Shown here one piece after another: positions 1 to 9,148 of a stretch of DNA of 64,000 bases; the first letter of the stretch is position 1; each line of letters begins with the position of its first letter. A program made the position numbers and the translations under genes. The DNA comes from Superficieibacter sp. 1612_C1. GTDB lineage: Bacteria > Pseudomonadota > Gammaproteobacteria > Enterobacterales > Enterobacteriaceae. The notes beneath the pieces are model-generated. The model was not told the origin of the DNA. It was given only the letters and a program-made list of their open reading frames with translations, and searched no databases. The stretch lies in contig NZ_JADGMI010000004.1 in the NCBI RefSeq assembly GCF_015234305.1, positions 310,001 to 374,000 on the forward strand, in the 5' to 3' direction.

Positions 1-350
1 GAACCATTGGCCTGACGTAGCGGCTCGCGCTGCGTCATATAGTCTTGCGGCACACGAATCGCGTTTACGCTATCAACGACCGGGCGCAGACCTTCATCCA
101 TCGCCTGATTCACCTGCTGTGAATAGCCATAGAGGATCGCGTAGTCAGTCACCAAAGGCCCAAACTGTTTTTTCTGATCGGTGGTCAATGCTGGCAGATG
201 TTCACCGCTCCGCATCACCGTATTTTGCAGGAAATCGATGAACGCCTTGCGCTGATCGCCCTCTTTATCAAAACACCCACTCAGGCTAACTACCATTAAT
301 AACGCCATCACAGACGCGAACCAGCGAGAGCAGGACTTTCCTGTCGCCAT
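1..350 (-). CDS. yiaF: YiaF, DUF3053 lipoprotein (C-terminal part outside window)
   Basis: Reverse-strand reading frame that starts at 350 and runs off the left edge, so only the N-terminal ~116 residues are visible. It begins MATGKSCSRW, followed by a hydrophobic stretch and a lipobox-like LSGC, so it is probably a lipoprotein with Cys near residue 27. The sequence closely resembles E. coli YiaF (DUF3053 family) as I remember it, and it lies next to yiaG as in E. coli. No biochemical role is established for the family. It is divergent from yiaG. Confidence 0.93.
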   Translation of the reverse strand, partial: MATGKSCSRWFASVMALLMVVSLSGCFDKEGDQRKAFIDFLQNTVMRSGEHLPALTTDQKKQFGPLVTDYAILYGYSQQVNQAMDEGLRPVVDSVNAIRVPQDYMTQREPLRQANG

Positions 351-672
351 TTTTATACTCCTTTCACCCTAAAAAAGTGCACACCGACACCAGCGTGTCT
401 GACGCTGACAAGGATAGTCCAGGACGGCTTTACAGGATACCTTTTCATGCAGCCTAAGCTGAAAAATCGCTATCTGATGACAATATACGTCTATACCAGC
501 AGATTGAGTGATCTTTCAGCAGGTTGCCCGCCCTCCGGGGCCGATTGCTGAGGCGACCTGGAAAAATAACCAGCAAATAGTCATCCACGTGAGTATCTAT
601 TGTCTATTTCCCGACTATTCTTAAAAAGCTCGACATTATTCACGATCACGCTGTGTGTACGGGGGGTACTCA
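351..672. other. yiaF/yiaG divergent intergenic region
   Basis: No gene was recognised in these 322 bases, which lie between two divergent genes and should carry both promoters. I could not place convincing -35/-10 pairs. A stable hairpin is visible: nine bases at 520-528 pair with 552-560 (one G-U), enclosing a GC-rich loop. Its function is unknown. Confidence 0.5.
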
Positions 673-963
673 ATGGAATTTAAAGATCCTATGATCGAAT
701 TGATGAACAATCTGGAACTTATTGTTTTTAAAGATGTACCGCAGAAAATTACCCTACCCCAGAAGCCGAAGGCGACCGCTGAGATAGAACAATTACGCAA
801 AGGTACAGGGCTTAAACTGGCTGATTTCGCCAGAGCAGTGGGCGTAACGGTCTCAAAGGTGCAGGAATGGGAGTCTAAACGGGTAAAACCGTCGGCTACT
901 GAACTCAAGCTAATGCGTCTGATTCAGGCTAACCCTAAGTTAAGTAAAGAGTTAATGGAATAA
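673..963 (+). CDS. yiaG: YiaG, HTH-type transcriptional regulator (HigA-like)
   Basis: 96-residue DNA-binding protein of the XRE/Cro helix-turn-helix class. The C-terminal half carries the HTH (EIEQLRKGTG, then FARAVGVTVSKVQEWE), ending KLSKELME as in E. coli YiaG. The ATG at 673 is preferred over the in-frame GTG at 655: it gives the 96-residue family length and follows a G-rich segment at 661-666. Antitoxins of the HigA/MqsA type share this fold, but no toxin gene is adjacent, so it is probably a solitary regulator. Its targets are unknown. Confidence 0.93.
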   Translation: MEFKDPMIELMNNLELIVFKDVPQKITLPQKPKATAEIEQLRKGTGLKLADFARAVGVTVSKVQEWESKRVKPSATELKLMRLIQANPKLSKELME

Positions 964-975
964 TTCTTCAGTTTT

Positions 976-998
976 AACGGTCCTGATGCAGGACCGTT
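976..998 (+). terminator. Hairpin after yiaG
   Basis: Perfect ten-base inverted repeat (976-985 with 989-998) with a three-base loop, 13 bases after the yiaG stop. The U-tract after it is poor, so termination may be partial or factor-assisted. Confidence 0.6.
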
Positions 999-1041
999 TC
1001 CGGTGCAGCATCTCAGAAATTGCATTCAGTTAAAAATAAAG

Positions 1042-1071
1042 TTTGCTTTTGGCCGCCGTAAATGCGTTAAT
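1042..1071 (+). promoter_or_regulatory. cspA promoter
   Basis: A -35-like TTTGCT at 1042-1047 and a -10-like GTTAAT at 1066-1071 are separated by 18 bases. TGC directly before the -10 makes it an extended -10 promoter, as reported for E. coli cspA. The expected start site is about 1079, matching the conserved start of the cspA leader. Confidence 0.7.
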
Positions 1072-1078
1072 GCACTCG

Positions 1079-1240
1079 ACGGTTTGATATACAGACCATA
1101 AAGCAGTTTAGTTAAGCAGTGTCCTTCAAGAGTACTCCATTTGATACCCTTCGTTGAGAGCTTTTCCTTTAACGCTTCAAAATCTGTAATGCACGCCATA
1201 TTGCCGAAAGGCACTCATATATCTTTTAAAGGTAATCGCT
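1079..1240 (+). promoter_or_regulatory. cspA cold-box 5' leader (RNA thermosensor)
   Basis: About 162 bases of leader, close in length and sequence to the ~159-base leader of E. coli cspA: cold box at its start (ACGGTTTGATATACAGACCA, from 1079), the CGCTTCAAAATCTGTAA block around 1170, and the GCCGAAAGGCAC upstream box near 1203. In E. coli this RNA refolds on cold shock, which stabilises the message and exposes the start codon. A 62-codon reverse reading frame across this leader is not a gene. Confidence 0.88.
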
Positions 1241-1453
1241 ATGTCCGGTAAAATGACTGGTATCGTAAAATGGTTCAACGCTGATAAAGGCTTTGGTTTC
1301 ATCACTCCTGACGATGGCTCAAAAGACGTGTTCGTACACTTCTCTGCTATCCAGAACCAGGGTTACAAATCTCTGGACGAAGGTCAGAAAGTGTCCTTCA
1401 CCATCGAAAGCGGCGCTAAAGGCCCGGCAGCTGGCAACGTAACCAGCCTGTAA
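1241..1453 (+). CDS. cspA: CspA, major cold-shock protein
   Basis: 70-residue single-stranded RNA/DNA-binding cold-shock protein that acts as an RNA chaperone at low temperature. The cold-shock domain spans the whole protein. RNP1 is visible as KGFGFI (about residues 16-21) and RNP2 as VFVHF (about residues 30-34); the C-terminus AAGNVTSL is typical of CspA. The start follows an AAAGG ribosome site in the cold-box leader. It is transcribed alone, with its own promoter and terminator. Family and paralogue assignment rest on sequence plus position after yiaG. Confidence 0.97.
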   Translation: MSGKMTGIVKWFNADKGFGFITPDDGSKDVFVHFSAIQNQGYKSLDEGQKVSFTIESGAKGPAAGNVTSL

Positions 1454-1475
1454 GCTTAAACAGCTCAGAATTCGA

Positions 1476-1503
1476 ATCCTCGCCTCGGCGGGGATTTTTT
1501 TAT
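1476..1503 (+). terminator. cspA rho-independent terminator
   Basis: Nine-base stem (1476-1484 pairing with the GGCGGGGAT block, one G-U) followed by a T-run at 1495-1501, about 20 bases after the cspA stop. Confidence 0.9.
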
Positions 1504-1922
1504 CTTTTTTTACGCCTAAGCAAAACGCCAGACCATGAGCAATCGCAGGGACAGCTGACATCGGGGAAGGGAATTTCAGGGCAGGACACATCCGGGCACT
1601 CTGACGGTACGCAATCACCGGGCGTTGTCCCAATATCGCAGCACCATTCAGCCCGTTCGCGGCGTTTATTCTTACGTTCGCTTTCATCTTCATCATCTGA
1701 TAAGCGCCTCGCACGTAGCGTTTGTGCCGCCTCATGGCAATCAGCAAATCGCTGGCGGATATCAGACCAGCCCGCAATAATGCCCTTCTGCTGGATGATG
1801 TGTTTTACCGCGCCGGAACAGCCGTGGGTGTTGTGCAGGACGCCATAAGCGCAGCGATAGCCTTTACGGGGAGAGATGACGCGTTGGTAGAAGGCAATGA
1901 GCTTTAATATAAATTCATCCAT
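1500..1922 (-). CDS. YidD-like protein with Cys/Pro-rich tail
   Basis: 140-residue protein. The N-terminal ~65 residues follow the YidD pattern (YQRVISP near residue 12, then CRYAYG-like and CS motifs, and a G...GW..IRQRF.DC segment). YidD is a small membrane-associated factor thought to help YidC-dependent membrane insertion. The middle (about 68-95) is highly charged, with the acidic-basic stretch DDEDESERKNKRRER. The last ~45 residues hold eight Cys with Pro/Asp spacing, including a repeated PDVSC unit, and end in a basic RRKKR. Canonical YidD lacks this tail. It sits alone between convergent cspA and co-directional glyS. No strong ribosome site is visible. Function is inferred from the N-terminal half only. 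Confidence 0.72.
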   Translation of the reverse strand: MDEFILKLIAFYQRVISPRKGYRCAYGVLHNTHGCSGAVKHIIQQKGIIAGWSDIRQRFADCHEAAQTLRARRLSDDEDESERKNKRRERAEWCCDIGTTPGDCVPSECPDVSCPEIPFPDVSCPCDCSWSGVLLRRKKR

Positions 1923-1956
1923 AAATTTATGTCTTTATCTTCGGGATAACGAAATG

Positions 1957-1980
1957 TAAAAAACCCGCATTTCTGCGGGT
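1957..1980 (-). terminator. glyQS operon terminator
   Basis: Seven-base perfect stem (1963-1969 with 1974-1980) with a TTTC loop. On the minus strand it is followed by a T-run (1957-1962), just after the glyS stop. Confidence 0.88.
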
Positions 1981-1989
1981 CTTTTATTC

Positions 1990-4059
1990 TTACTGCAGTA
2001 GCGAAATATCCGCAACCTGCAGGAACAGTTCGCGCAGCTTCGACAGCAGTGTCAGACGGTTAATACGAATGTCCTTATCTTCGGCATTTACCATCACGTT
2101 CTCAAAGAACTCATCCACCGGCTCACGCAGAGACGCCAGTTCGATCAGCGCTTCCTGATAACGGCCTGCCGCAAAGTACGGTTGCAGTTTATCGCGCAGC
2201 ACGACTAAGTTGCCTGCCAGTTTGATTTCTGCCGCCTCTTTCAGCACGGATGCGTGAACAATCTCATTCAGCGGCTCAGTCGCCTTCGCCAGAATGTTAG
2301 AAACACGCTTGTTCGCTGCCGCCAGCGCCGCAGCTTCATCCAGCGTGCGGAAGTGCGATACTGCCTTCATGCGGGCATCGAAATCCGCCGGACGGGTCGG
2401 ACGGCGCGCCAGTACCGCCTGAATAGTGTCGACGGTATAGCCTTCGTCCTGATACCAGGCGCGGAAGCGACCGAGCATGAAATCGATGACTTCATCAACG
2501 GCTTTCGCGTTAGTCAGCTTGTCGCCGTACAGACGCACCGCTTCTTCAGTCAGCGTTTGCAGATCCAGATTCAGGTTCTTCTCAACGATAATACGCAGCA
2601 CGCCCAGCGCGGCACGACGCAGCGCAAACGGGTCTTTGTCACCTTTCGGATGCTGACCGATACCGAAGATCCCCGCCAGGGTATCCATCTTATCGGCAAT
2701 CGCCACAGAACACGCTACCAGGTTAGATGGCAGCTCATCACCCGCGAAACGCGGCTGATACTGTTCGTTCAGAGCAACGGCCACGTCTTCCGCTTCGCCG
2801 TCATGACGCGCGTAGTGCATCCCCATCACGCCCTGGGTGTCGGTGAACTCGAAGACCATGTTGGTCATCAGGTCGCACTTGGAGAGCAGGCCCGCGCGGG
2901 TAGCATGGTTAACGTCGGCACCAATCTGTTCGGCGATCCAGCCCGCCAGCGCCTGAATACGATCGGTCTTGTCGCGCAGCGTGCCGAGCTGTTGCTGGAA
3001 CAGCACGGTTTGCAGACGCGGAAGGTGATCTTCCAGACGTTTTTTGCGGTCGGTATTGAAGAAGAACTCGGCATCCGCCAGACGCGGACGCACCACTTTC
3101 TCGTTACCGGAGATAATCTGAATCGGATCTTTCGACTCGATGTTAGCGACGAAGATAAAGTTCGGCAGCAGTTTGCCGTCATCGGCGTAAACCGGGAAAT
3201 ACTTCTGATCGCCCTTCATAGTGTACACCAGCGCTTCCGCCGGCACCGCAAGGAATTTCTCTTCGAATTTCGCCGTCAGTACCACTGGCCATTCCACCAG
3301 TGAGGCCACTTCTTCCAGCAGACTTTCGCTCAGATCCGCATTTCCGCCAATCTGACGTGCCGCTGCTTCAGCATCGGCTTTGATTTTGGCTTTACGCAGT
3401 TCGTAATCAGCAATTACTTTACCGCGTTCCAGCAGGATTTGCGGATACTGGTCGGCATTGTCGATGGTGAATTCTGGCTCGCCCATAAAGCGGTGGCCGC
3501 GAATCACGCGATCGGACTGAATGCCGAGAATGGTTGCCGGGATCACTTTGTCGCCCAGCAGCAGCGTCACGGTGTGAACCGGACGCACAAAGTGAACGTC
3601 AGACGCGCCCCAGCGCATCAGTTTCGGGATCGGCAGCTTCGCCAGCGAGGTGGCGATCATGTTCGGCAGCAGCGTCTCTGCGCTTTCGCCTTTGACGTGT
3701 GCGCGATACAGCAGCCACTCGCCTTTGTCGGTGGTCAGACGCTCGGCCTGGTCCACGGTGATCCCGCAGCCACGCGCCCAGCCTTCTGCCGCTTTGCTCG
3801 GCTTGCCTTCTGCATCAAACGCCTGGGCAATCGCCGGACCGCGTTTTTCAACTTCGCGATCGGCCTGAGACTCAGCAAGATTCGCAACTTTCAGCGCCAG
3901 GCGGCGCGGGGCAGCAAACCATTCAACGTTGCCGTGCGCGAGGCCAGCGTTATCCAGCTCTGCGGTAACATTCGCAGCAAAAGATTCCGCCAGGCTGCGC
4001 AGGGCTTTTGGTGGCAGCTCTTCAGTGCCGATTTCCACCAGAAAAGTTTTTTCAGACAT
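1990..4059 (-). CDS. glyS: Glycyl-tRNA synthetase beta subunit
   Basis: 689-residue beta chain of the bacterial alpha2beta2 glycyl-tRNA synthetase, which charges tRNA-Gly in the cytoplasm. The beta chain binds the tRNA and contains an HD-like domain and a C-terminal anticodon-binding domain (DALR-type, around [14 protein letters not shown]). It starts [21 protein letters not shown], the hallmark N-terminus, and its length equals the E. coli protein. It follows glyQ with a 9-base gap in one operon. An intact, standard housekeeping gene. Confidence 0.98.
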   Translation of the reverse strand: MSEKTFLVEIGTEELPPKALRSLAESFAANVTAELDNAGLAHGNVEWFAAPRRLALKVANLAESQADREVEKRGPAIAQAFDAEGKPSKAAEGWARGCGITVDQAERLTTDKGEWLLYRAHVKGESAETLLPNMIATSLAKLPIPKLMRWGASDVHFVRPVHTVTLLLGDKVIPATILGIQSDRVIRGHRFMGEPEFTIDNADQYPQILLERGKVIADYELRKAKIKADAEAAARQIGGNADLSESLLEEVASLVEWPVVLTAKFEEKFLAVPAEALVYTMKGDQKYFPVYADDGKLLPNFIFVANIESKDPIQIISGNEKVVRPRLADAEFFFNTDRKKRLEDHLPRLQTVLFQQQLGTLRDKTDRIQALAGWIAEQIGADVNHATRAGLLSKCDLMTNMVFEFTDTQGVMGMHYARHDGEAEDVAVALNEQYQPRFAGDELPSNLVACSVAIADKMDTLAGIFGIGQHPKGDKDPFALRRAALGVLRIIVEKNLNLDLQTLTEEAVRLYGDKLTNAKAVDEVIDFMLGRFRAWYQDEGYTVDTIQAVLARRPTRPADFDARMKAVSHFRTLDEAAALAAANKRVSNILAKATEPLNEIVHASVLKEAAEIKLAGNLVVLRDKLQPYFAAGRYQEALIELASLREPVDEFFENVMVNAEDKDIRINRLTLLSKLRELFLQVADISLLQ

Positions 4060-4068
4060 GGCCGCCTC

Positions 4069-4980
4069 TTATTTATTCTTGTTGCACATCGGGAAGCCGA
4101 GGGCTTCGCGGGAAGCATAGTAAGCTTCTGCCACTGCTTTGGTCAGGGTGCGAATACGCAGAATATAGCGCTGACGCTCAGTGACAGAGATGGCTTTACG
4201 CGCATCCAGCAGGTTGAAGCTATGGGCGGCCTTCAGAATACGCTCGTAAGCCGGCAGCGGCAGCGGGTTTTCCAGCGCCAGCAGCTGCTGAGCTTCTTTC
4301 TCGTACTGCTCGAAGCAGGTGAACAGGAAGTCCACATCGGCGTATTCGAAGTTATAAGTGGATTGCTCGACTTCGTTCTGATGGAAGACGTCGCCGTAGG
4401 TCGTTACCCCCAGCGGGCCGTCGCTCCACACCAGGTCGTACACGCTGTCCACGCCCTGAATGTACATCGCCAGCCGTTCCAGACCGTAGGTGATTTCCCC
4501 GGTTACCGGCTTACATTCCAGACCACCGACCTGCTGGAAGTAGGTAAACTGCGTGACTTCCATACCGTTCAGCCACACTTCCCAGCCGAGACCCCAGGCA
4601 CCCAGCGTCGGGTTTTCCCAGTTGTCTTCGACGAAGCGAATGTCGTGAATAGTCGGGTCCATGCCCAGCTCTTTTAACGATCCGAGGTACAGCTCCTGAA
4701 TATTGTCCGGAGAGGGCTTAATCACCACCTGGAACTGATAATAGTGCTGTAAACGGTTCGGGTTTTCGCCATAGCGACCGTCGGTTGGACGACGAGAAGG
4801 CTGAACATAAGCGGTTGCCATGGGCTCTGGCCCCAGCGCGCGCAGGCTGGTCATCGGGTGAGAGGTTCCCGCGCCGACTTCCATGTCCAGTGGTTGAACG
4901 ATGGTGCAGCCCTGGCGAGCCCAGTAATCCTGTAAGGTCAGGATCAGGCCCTGGAAGGTCCTGGTATCAAACTTTTGCAT
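4069..4980 (-). CDS. glyQ: Glycyl-tRNA synthetase alpha subunit
   Basis: 303-residue catalytic alpha chain of the heterotetrameric class II glycyl-tRNA synthetase; it forms glycyl-adenylate. It begins [20 protein letters not shown] and shows the conserved [11 protein letters not shown] and [16 protein letters not shown] blocks of the family. First gene of the glyQS operon; its promoter must lie within 4981-5085. Length and sequence match the enteric family throughout. Confidence 0.98.
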   Translation of the reverse strand: MQKFDTRTFQGLILTLQDYWARQGCTIVQPLDMEVGAGTSHPMTSLRALGPEPMATAYVQPSRRPTDGRYGENPNRLQHYYQFQVVIKPSPDNIQELYLGSLKELGMDPTIHDIRFVEDNWENPTLGAWGLGWEVWLNGMEVTQFTYFQQVGGLECKPVTGEITYGLERLAMYIQGVDSVYDLVWSDGPLGVTTYGDVFHQNEVEQSTYNFEYADVDFLFTCFEQYEKEAQQLLALENPLPLPAYERILKAAHSFNLLDARKAISVTERQRYILRIRTLTKAVAEAYYASREALGFPMCNKNK

Positions 4981-5085
4981 AGTATTTCGTGCTGGATACG
5001 TGTGGATTTAAAGGAAGCGACCAGTATACCCGCTGACTGCAAGATATACAGTACGAAAGCGGGTAGAATGGGGAAAATTGGCCTG

Positions 5086-5385
5086 TTAGCGCATAGAAAG
5101 GTGTAAAAACTGGCCATCTGCATCAAATGAGCAGATAAAACCCTCTTTTCGCGCAGTATAGCCGCGCATCTCATAACTTCCCTGAAATTGCTCAAAGCCA
5201 ATAACGTTTATTTTTTGCGCGCCTGTATTGTAACGCCACGCCGCCTGCCCCTTACATAAGGTTTCCATATCCAGCGAGCGTGCAGGCCCCACTTTCGCCT
5301 TCTGCGCTTTTTGTACCGCCTCTGGCGCACTCTGGCAGCCCACCAGCAGCATTAACATGACAGGCATCAGCTTTTTTAAGGTCAT
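5086..5385 (-). CDS. ysaB: YsaB, small lipoprotein
   Basis: 99-residue predicted lipoprotein: short hydrophobic signal and lipobox (MLLVGC, Cys at residue 17). The C-terminal half (FEQFQGSYEMRGYT, then CSFDADGQFLHLSMR) is nearly identical to E. coli YsaB as remembered. A Cys before SFDADG could pair with the Cys in LCKGQAA. It lies upstream of glyQ and divergent from wecH, as in E. coli. Function is unknown; lipoprotein status is inferred from the signal. Confidence 0.88.
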   Translation of the reverse strand: MTLKKLMPVMLMLLVGCQSAPEAVQKAQKAKVGPARSLDMETLCKGQAAWRYNTGAQKINVIGFEQFQGSYEMRGYTARKEGFICSFDADGQFLHLSMR

Positions 5386-5571
5386 TTCCCCGCACCTCGT
5401 TAATTACCTGTTATTTTTAATGGTGATAATTGTATAAGGTATTTCTACCTGCGCATTTTGATAATGACAAATTTGTTGTACAAGCTGCCGTCCGGAAATT
5501 CAGAATTTTCTAATCAGGATCTCAAGCAAAATAGGAATAAAGCCCCGATAAAAGAGGAAAGCAGGAGACTG

Positions 5572-6567
5572 ATGTCGTCAAAAATACACTGGATAGAGAA
5601 TTTGCGAGGGATTGCGTGCCTGATGGTGGTGATGATCCATACTACCACCTGGTACATTACCAACCCGACCGCCATTGGCCATATAGACTGGAATATTGCG
5701 AACGTCCTTAATTCCGCCTCGCGGGTGAGCGTGCCGCTGTTTTTTATGATTTCGGGCTATCTCTTTTTTGGCGAGCGTAGCGCTCAGCCGCGTCACTTCC
5801 TGCGCATCGCCCTCTGTCTATTGTTTTATAGTGCCGTTGCTCTGCTCTATATCTGGGGTTTTACGTCCATAAATGGCGAACTCTCACTGCGCTATTTGCT
5901 GCAAAAACCCGTTTTTTATCATCTGTGGTTTTTCTTCGCCATCATCGTGATCTACCTGGTGTCGCCGTTAATCCAGGTAAAAAACGTCAGCGGTAAAGTG
6001 CTGCTGGCGCTGATCGTCGTGACTGGCGTCGTTGCGAACCCCAATACCGTCTCGCAAAAGATCGGCGGCTTTGAATGGCTGCCGGTGAATCTCTATATTA
6101 ATGGCGACACGTTTTATTATGTCCTGTACGGCATGCTGGGGCGTGCTATCGGCATGATGGACACCCATAAGAAGTCGCTTACCCTGGTCTGCGCGGCACT
6201 GTTCGTCACGGCGGTTTATGTGATTTCACGCGGCACATTGCACGAGCTGAAATGGCGCGGCAGCTTTGCCGATACGTGGTACCTCTACTGTGGTCCGATG
6301 GTCTTTCTCTGCGCGGTGTCACTGCTAACGCTGGTGAAAAATACGCTCAACGCCCGCACCCTGCCCGGCCTGAGTATTATTTCGCGTCATTCTCTGGGGA
6401 TTTATGGTTTTCATGCGCTCATTATCCATGCGTTACGCACCCACGGCGTGGAGCTGACGCGCTGGCCACTGCTGGATATTCTTTGGATCTTTAGCGCAAC
6501 GGTGGCGGGTAGTCTGCTGTTATCCATGCTGCTTCAGCATCTGGATACACGCAGGCTGGTGAGTTAG
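5572..6567 (+). CDS. wecH: WecH, O-acetyltransferase for enterobacterial common antigen
   Basis: 331-residue inner-membrane acyltransferase (Acyl_transf_3 family) that O-acetylates GlcNAc residues of enterobacterial common antigen in E. coli. The family hallmark [12 protein letters not shown] is near residues 10-21, and about ten hydrophobic segments follow. The ATG at 5572 is chosen because an AGGAG ribosome site sits at 5563-5567 and it gives exactly the E. coli length; the open frame extends upstream to 5458 without supporting signals. It is monocistronic and convergent with yiaA. Confidence 0.93.
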   Translation: MSSKIHWIENLRGIACLMVVMIHTTTWYITNPTAIGHIDWNIANVLNSASRVSVPLFFMISGYLFFGERSAQPRHFLRIALCLLFYSAVALLYIWGFTSINGELSLRYLLQKPVFYHLWFFFAIIVIYLVSPLIQVKNVSGKVLLALIVVTGVVANPNTVSQKIGGFEWLPVNLYINGDTFYYVLYGMLGRAIGMMDTHKKSLTLVCAALFVTAVYVISRGTLHELKWRGSFADTWYLYCGPMVFLCAVSLLTLVKNTLNARTLPGLSIISRHSLGIYGFHALIIHALRTHGVELTRWPLLDILWIFSATVAGSLLLSMLLQHLDTRRLVS

Positions 6568-6581
6568 CCAGGCAAGCGAGA

Positions 6582-6601
6582 TGCCGGGGTTTTCCCCGGC
6601 A
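6582..6601. terminator. Hairpin between convergent wecH and yiaA
   Basis: Eight-base perfect GC-rich stem (6582-6589 with 6594-6601) and a TTTT loop, placed midway between the two stops. No U-tract follows on either strand, so it may be a 3'-end stabiliser rather than a true terminator. Confidence 0.5.
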
Positions 6602-6609
6602 CAGAAACG

Positions 6610-7044
6610 CTACTCTCCACTCTCTTGTAACGGTTCGACAGAAACGTCTGCACTACGATCCCAGCTGTCACGGACGTTTTTCTGTACCGCCACAATGCCA
6701 AACAGGCTTAAGAAAAAAGCGAGGGCGTAGAAACCTTTTTCGCTCATCAGTAAGGTTGCATTCCACAGCCCGACCACCAGCAGGGCCACGGCGATAATAA
6801 ACGTTGCCAGACACGCGATGTAATACAGTGGCGTTGTCGGAATATCTTCCAGACGGTCACGAACGGTCTTTTGATATGACATCGCGGAAAAGAGCCCCAG
6901 CGCCAGCACGGCAAAATAGTAGCCTTTTTCATTGAGTTGCATTTCTGCGTTCCACAGTCCCAGCAGATAAGCCACAATCCCGGCGATCAGAGCGATCCAT
7001 GACACCAGGTTAAACGCCGGTGAGACAACCGTTTTTCTTTCCAT
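6610..7044 (-). CDS. yiaA: YiaA, inner-membrane YiaA/YiaB-domain protein
   Basis: 144-residue protein with four hydrophobic segments arranged as two copies of a two-helix unit. Each unit contains a GLWNA...KG(Y/F)Y motif followed by an FLFSxxxxQK(T/N)VRD-type turn (first copy about residues 15-60, second 75-128). This internal duplication is the YiaA/B domain. The ATG follows a GGAAGG ribosome site. It lies just downstream of yiaB, likely in one transcript. Function is unknown. Confidence 0.92.
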   Translation of the reverse strand: MERKTVVSPAFNLVSWIALIAGIVAYLLGLWNAEMQLNEKGYYFAVLALGLFSAMSYQKTVRDRLEDIPTTPLYYIACLATFIIAVALLVVGLWNATLLMSEKGFYALAFFLSLFGIVAVQKNVRDSWDRSADVSVEPLQESGE

Positions 7045-7084
7045 TGTGAAAATCCTTCCTTTTTAGTCTTACTGAAATTTGATT

Positions 7085-7465
7085 TCACCGCTGCTTAGGA
7101 TCTGTGATGTGCTGCGCCTTTGAACAAACGGTCATCGCAATCAAGCTGATAACCCAGGCGATGAAGTAGAGGATTCTCTGACATAGCGTGATGGGCTCAT
7201 TCCACAGACCAACGGCAAGTAGCCCCATCGAAACCAGTAGCATCAGTTGACACCACGTCTTCATCTTTGTACTGAAGCACTGATGACGTCTTAGGTGCAC
7301 GTAAACCACAACGGAAAACAGGCCCAACGCTAACAATGCGATGTAATAACCCTTTTCACTTAATGTTGGGCAAATAGGCCATAATCCCGTTGCATATACC
7401 AGAATCCCTACTGGCAGAGCGATTTTTGCTGCGCGAGTATATAACACTCCACTTGTATTACCCAT
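7085..7465 (-). CDS. yiaB: YiaB, inner-membrane YiaA/YiaB-domain protein
   Basis: 126-residue membrane protein, paralogous to YiaA, with four hydrophobic segments and the ATGLW...SEKGYY motif. The ATG at 7465 is chosen because an AAGGGA ribosome site precedes it and the domain begins there; an upstream in-frame start at 7552 would add 29 residues without a signal. It is more diverged from its E. coli counterpart than the neighbouring proteins are. 40 bases separate it from yiaA. Function is unknown. Confidence 0.85.
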   Translation of the reverse strand: MGNTSGVLYTRAAKIALPVGILVYATGLWPICPTLSEKGYYIALLALGLFSVVVYVHLRRHQCFSTKMKTWCQLMLLVSMGLLAVGLWNEPITLCQRILYFIAWVISLIAMTVCSKAQHITDPKQR

Positions 7466-7609
7466 CTGTAGTCCCTTTTCCCACTCCGAGGAAAAAACAT
7501 TATGGAGCAGAGCGGCGCTCAGATACTCACTGGAGAGAGAATGAATCAGCAATTCAGAATAAATTCATATCGCTAACTAATAATATAAGCTCATACATTC
7601 ATGATAAGA

Positions 7610-7636
7610 ATCCCTCGCTTGCAGACAAGGAGGGAT
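7610..7636 (-). terminator. Possible xylAB terminator
   Basis: Inverted repeat (ATCCCTC at 7610-7616 with GAGGGAT at 7630-7636, extended by CTTG/CAAG) just after the xylB stop. On the minus strand it is followed by a short T-rich run. Moderate strength. Confidence 0.5.
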
Positions 7637-7641
7637 GGGTA

Positions 7642-9096
7642 TCAGGACATCAGCGGCAGCAGTTGCTGGTAGATCTGTCGGAAGGTTTCACGTCGTTCGG
7701 CATAGCGGGCGTGACGAGCGGCATCGGGTACATGCGTTTGTTCAAGCGGCAGTTGTGGCAGAAGTTCGGACAGCGAACGATCCGCATTCATCGCCAGCTG
7801 AGCCAGTCGGGCTGCGCCCAGCGCGGGACCAACGTCGCCACCGGTGCGATAATCCATCTGGTGACCGGAAATATCGGCCAGCATCTGCCGCCACCAGGCG
7901 CTACGCGCACCGCCGCCAATCAGGGTGATGCTCTCAGGTGCCACACCACACGCATGAACCGCATCAATACCGTCAGCCAGCGCATAACCGACCCCTTCCA
8001 GCACCGACTGAGCCAGTTCAGCCGGACCATGCTGATGAGTCAGACCAAAAAAGACCCCTTTTGCCTGCGGATTATTGTGCGGCGTCCGTTCGCCGGAGAG
8101 ATAAGGCAGGAACCAGACAGCACCCGCATTTTCATCCGCCTCCTGCGCCGCGGCGATCAGCGCGGGCACTGAATTCAGGCCGGTAAGTTTCGCCGCCCAG
8201 TCGAGGCAGGATGCCGCACTAAGCATCACGGACATCAGATGCCAGCGTCCTGGTAGCGCATGGCAAAAACTGTGCACCGCACTTTCAGGTTTACTCAGAA
8301 ATCCGTTACTGACAGCAAAATAAACACCGGAGGTGCCCAACGAGAGCATCGCCTGGCCGACATCCGCCATGCCGACGCCAACGGCCCCCGCAGCATTGTC
8401 GCCACCGCCTGCGACCACGGGGACAGCAGGCATATTCCACGCATCGGCGACGTCTGGCAGCAAGGTACCGGTAATTTCACTCCCCTCGAAGAGGGCGGGC
8501 ATTTGCGCACGGGTAAGCATGCAGGCGGCAAGCATTTCATCGCTCCAGTAGCGCTTTGCCACATCCATCCACATCGTACCCGCGGCATCTGACATATCGC
8601 TGGCAAACCCGCCCGTCATGCGCAGGCGCAGATAATCTTTGGGTAGTAGTACCTTGTCGATCTGCCGAAAAACGTCGGGTTCATGGCGCTGCACCCACAG
8701 GAGTTTGGGTGCGGTAAACCCCGGCATCATCAGGTTGCCGGTGATCACGCGGGACTCAGGCACCTGCGCTTCCAGCATGGCGCACTCCTCACCACAGCGG
8801 CCGTCATTCCACAGGATTGCCGGGCGCAGCACACGCTGCTGATTATCAAGCAGCGTCGCGCCGTGCATTTGCCCGGCGATACCCATTGCCTTTACCGCAC
8901 GCAGAGAATGCTGCGCGCCTAATGCTTTTATGGCGCGATCCGTCGCCAGCCACCAGTGCTCAGGATCCTGTTCCGACCATAAAGGATGCGGGCGCGAAAC
9001 CGTCAGTTTCTCTGTCTGCGACGCCACCACGTTTCCCTGCTCATCCAGCAGGATGGCCTTTACGCCGGAGGTTCCCAGATCTATCCCGATATACAT
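7642..9096 (-). CDS. xylB: Xylulokinase
   Basis: 484-residue FGGY-family kinase; it phosphorylates D-xylulose to D-xylulose-5-phosphate in the cytoplasm, after XylA. The N-terminal phosphate loop IGIDLGTSGVKAILLDEQG, a substrate segment MHGATLLD near residue 78, and the catalytic-Asp block VVAGGGDNAAGAVG near residue 230 are all visible. The ATG follows AAGGAG. It lies 52 bases after xylA in the same operon and should be induced by xylose through XylR. Confidence 0.98.
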   Translation of the reverse strand: MYIGIDLGTSGVKAILLDEQGNVVASQTEKLTVSRPHPLWSEQDPEHWWLATDRAIKALGAQHSLRAVKAMGIAGQMHGATLLDNQQRVLRPAILWNDGRCGEECAMLEAQVPESRVITGNLMMPGFTAPKLLWVQRHEPDVFRQIDKVLLPKDYLRLRMTGGFASDMSDAAGTMWMDVAKRYWSDEMLAACMLTRAQMPALFEGSEITGTLLPDVADAWNMPAVPVVAGGGDNAAGAVGVGMADVGQAMLSLGTSGVYFAVSNGFLSKPESAVHSFCHALPGRWHLMSVMLSAASCLDWAAKLTGLNSVPALIAAAQEADENAGAVWFLPYLSGERTPHNNPQAKGVFFGLTHQHGPAELAQSVLEGVGYALADGIDAVHACGVAPESITLIGGGARSAWWRQMLADISGHQMDYRTGGDVGPALGAARLAQLAMNADRSLSELLPQLPLEQTHVPDAARHARYAERRETFRQIYQQLLPLMS

Positions 9097-9148
9097 AGTG
9101 ACCGCTCCTTATCTGCTAATAATGGCCCGGCACGCCGGGCCAAACGGC

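Noticed and set aside
1026..1214. 62-codon reverse frame opposite the cspA promoter and leader
   Set aside because: It lies across the conserved cold-box leader, whose sequence is explained by RNA function; no family match and no ribosome site.
1319..1777. 152-codon reverse frame overlapping cspA and the YidD-like gene
   Set aside because: It is antisense to cspA and in another frame of the YidD-like gene; the translation has no recognisable domain.
1454..1990. Expectation of hokA or IS150 after cspA, as in E. coli K-12
   Set aside because: Neither is present; the space holds only the cspA terminator, the YidD-like gene and the glyS terminator.
2254..4677. Long plus-strand frames (349 and 412 codons) opposite glyS/glyQ
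   Set aside because: Antisense shadows of strongly conserved synthetase genes, rich in Arg/Gln/His as typical for shadow frames.
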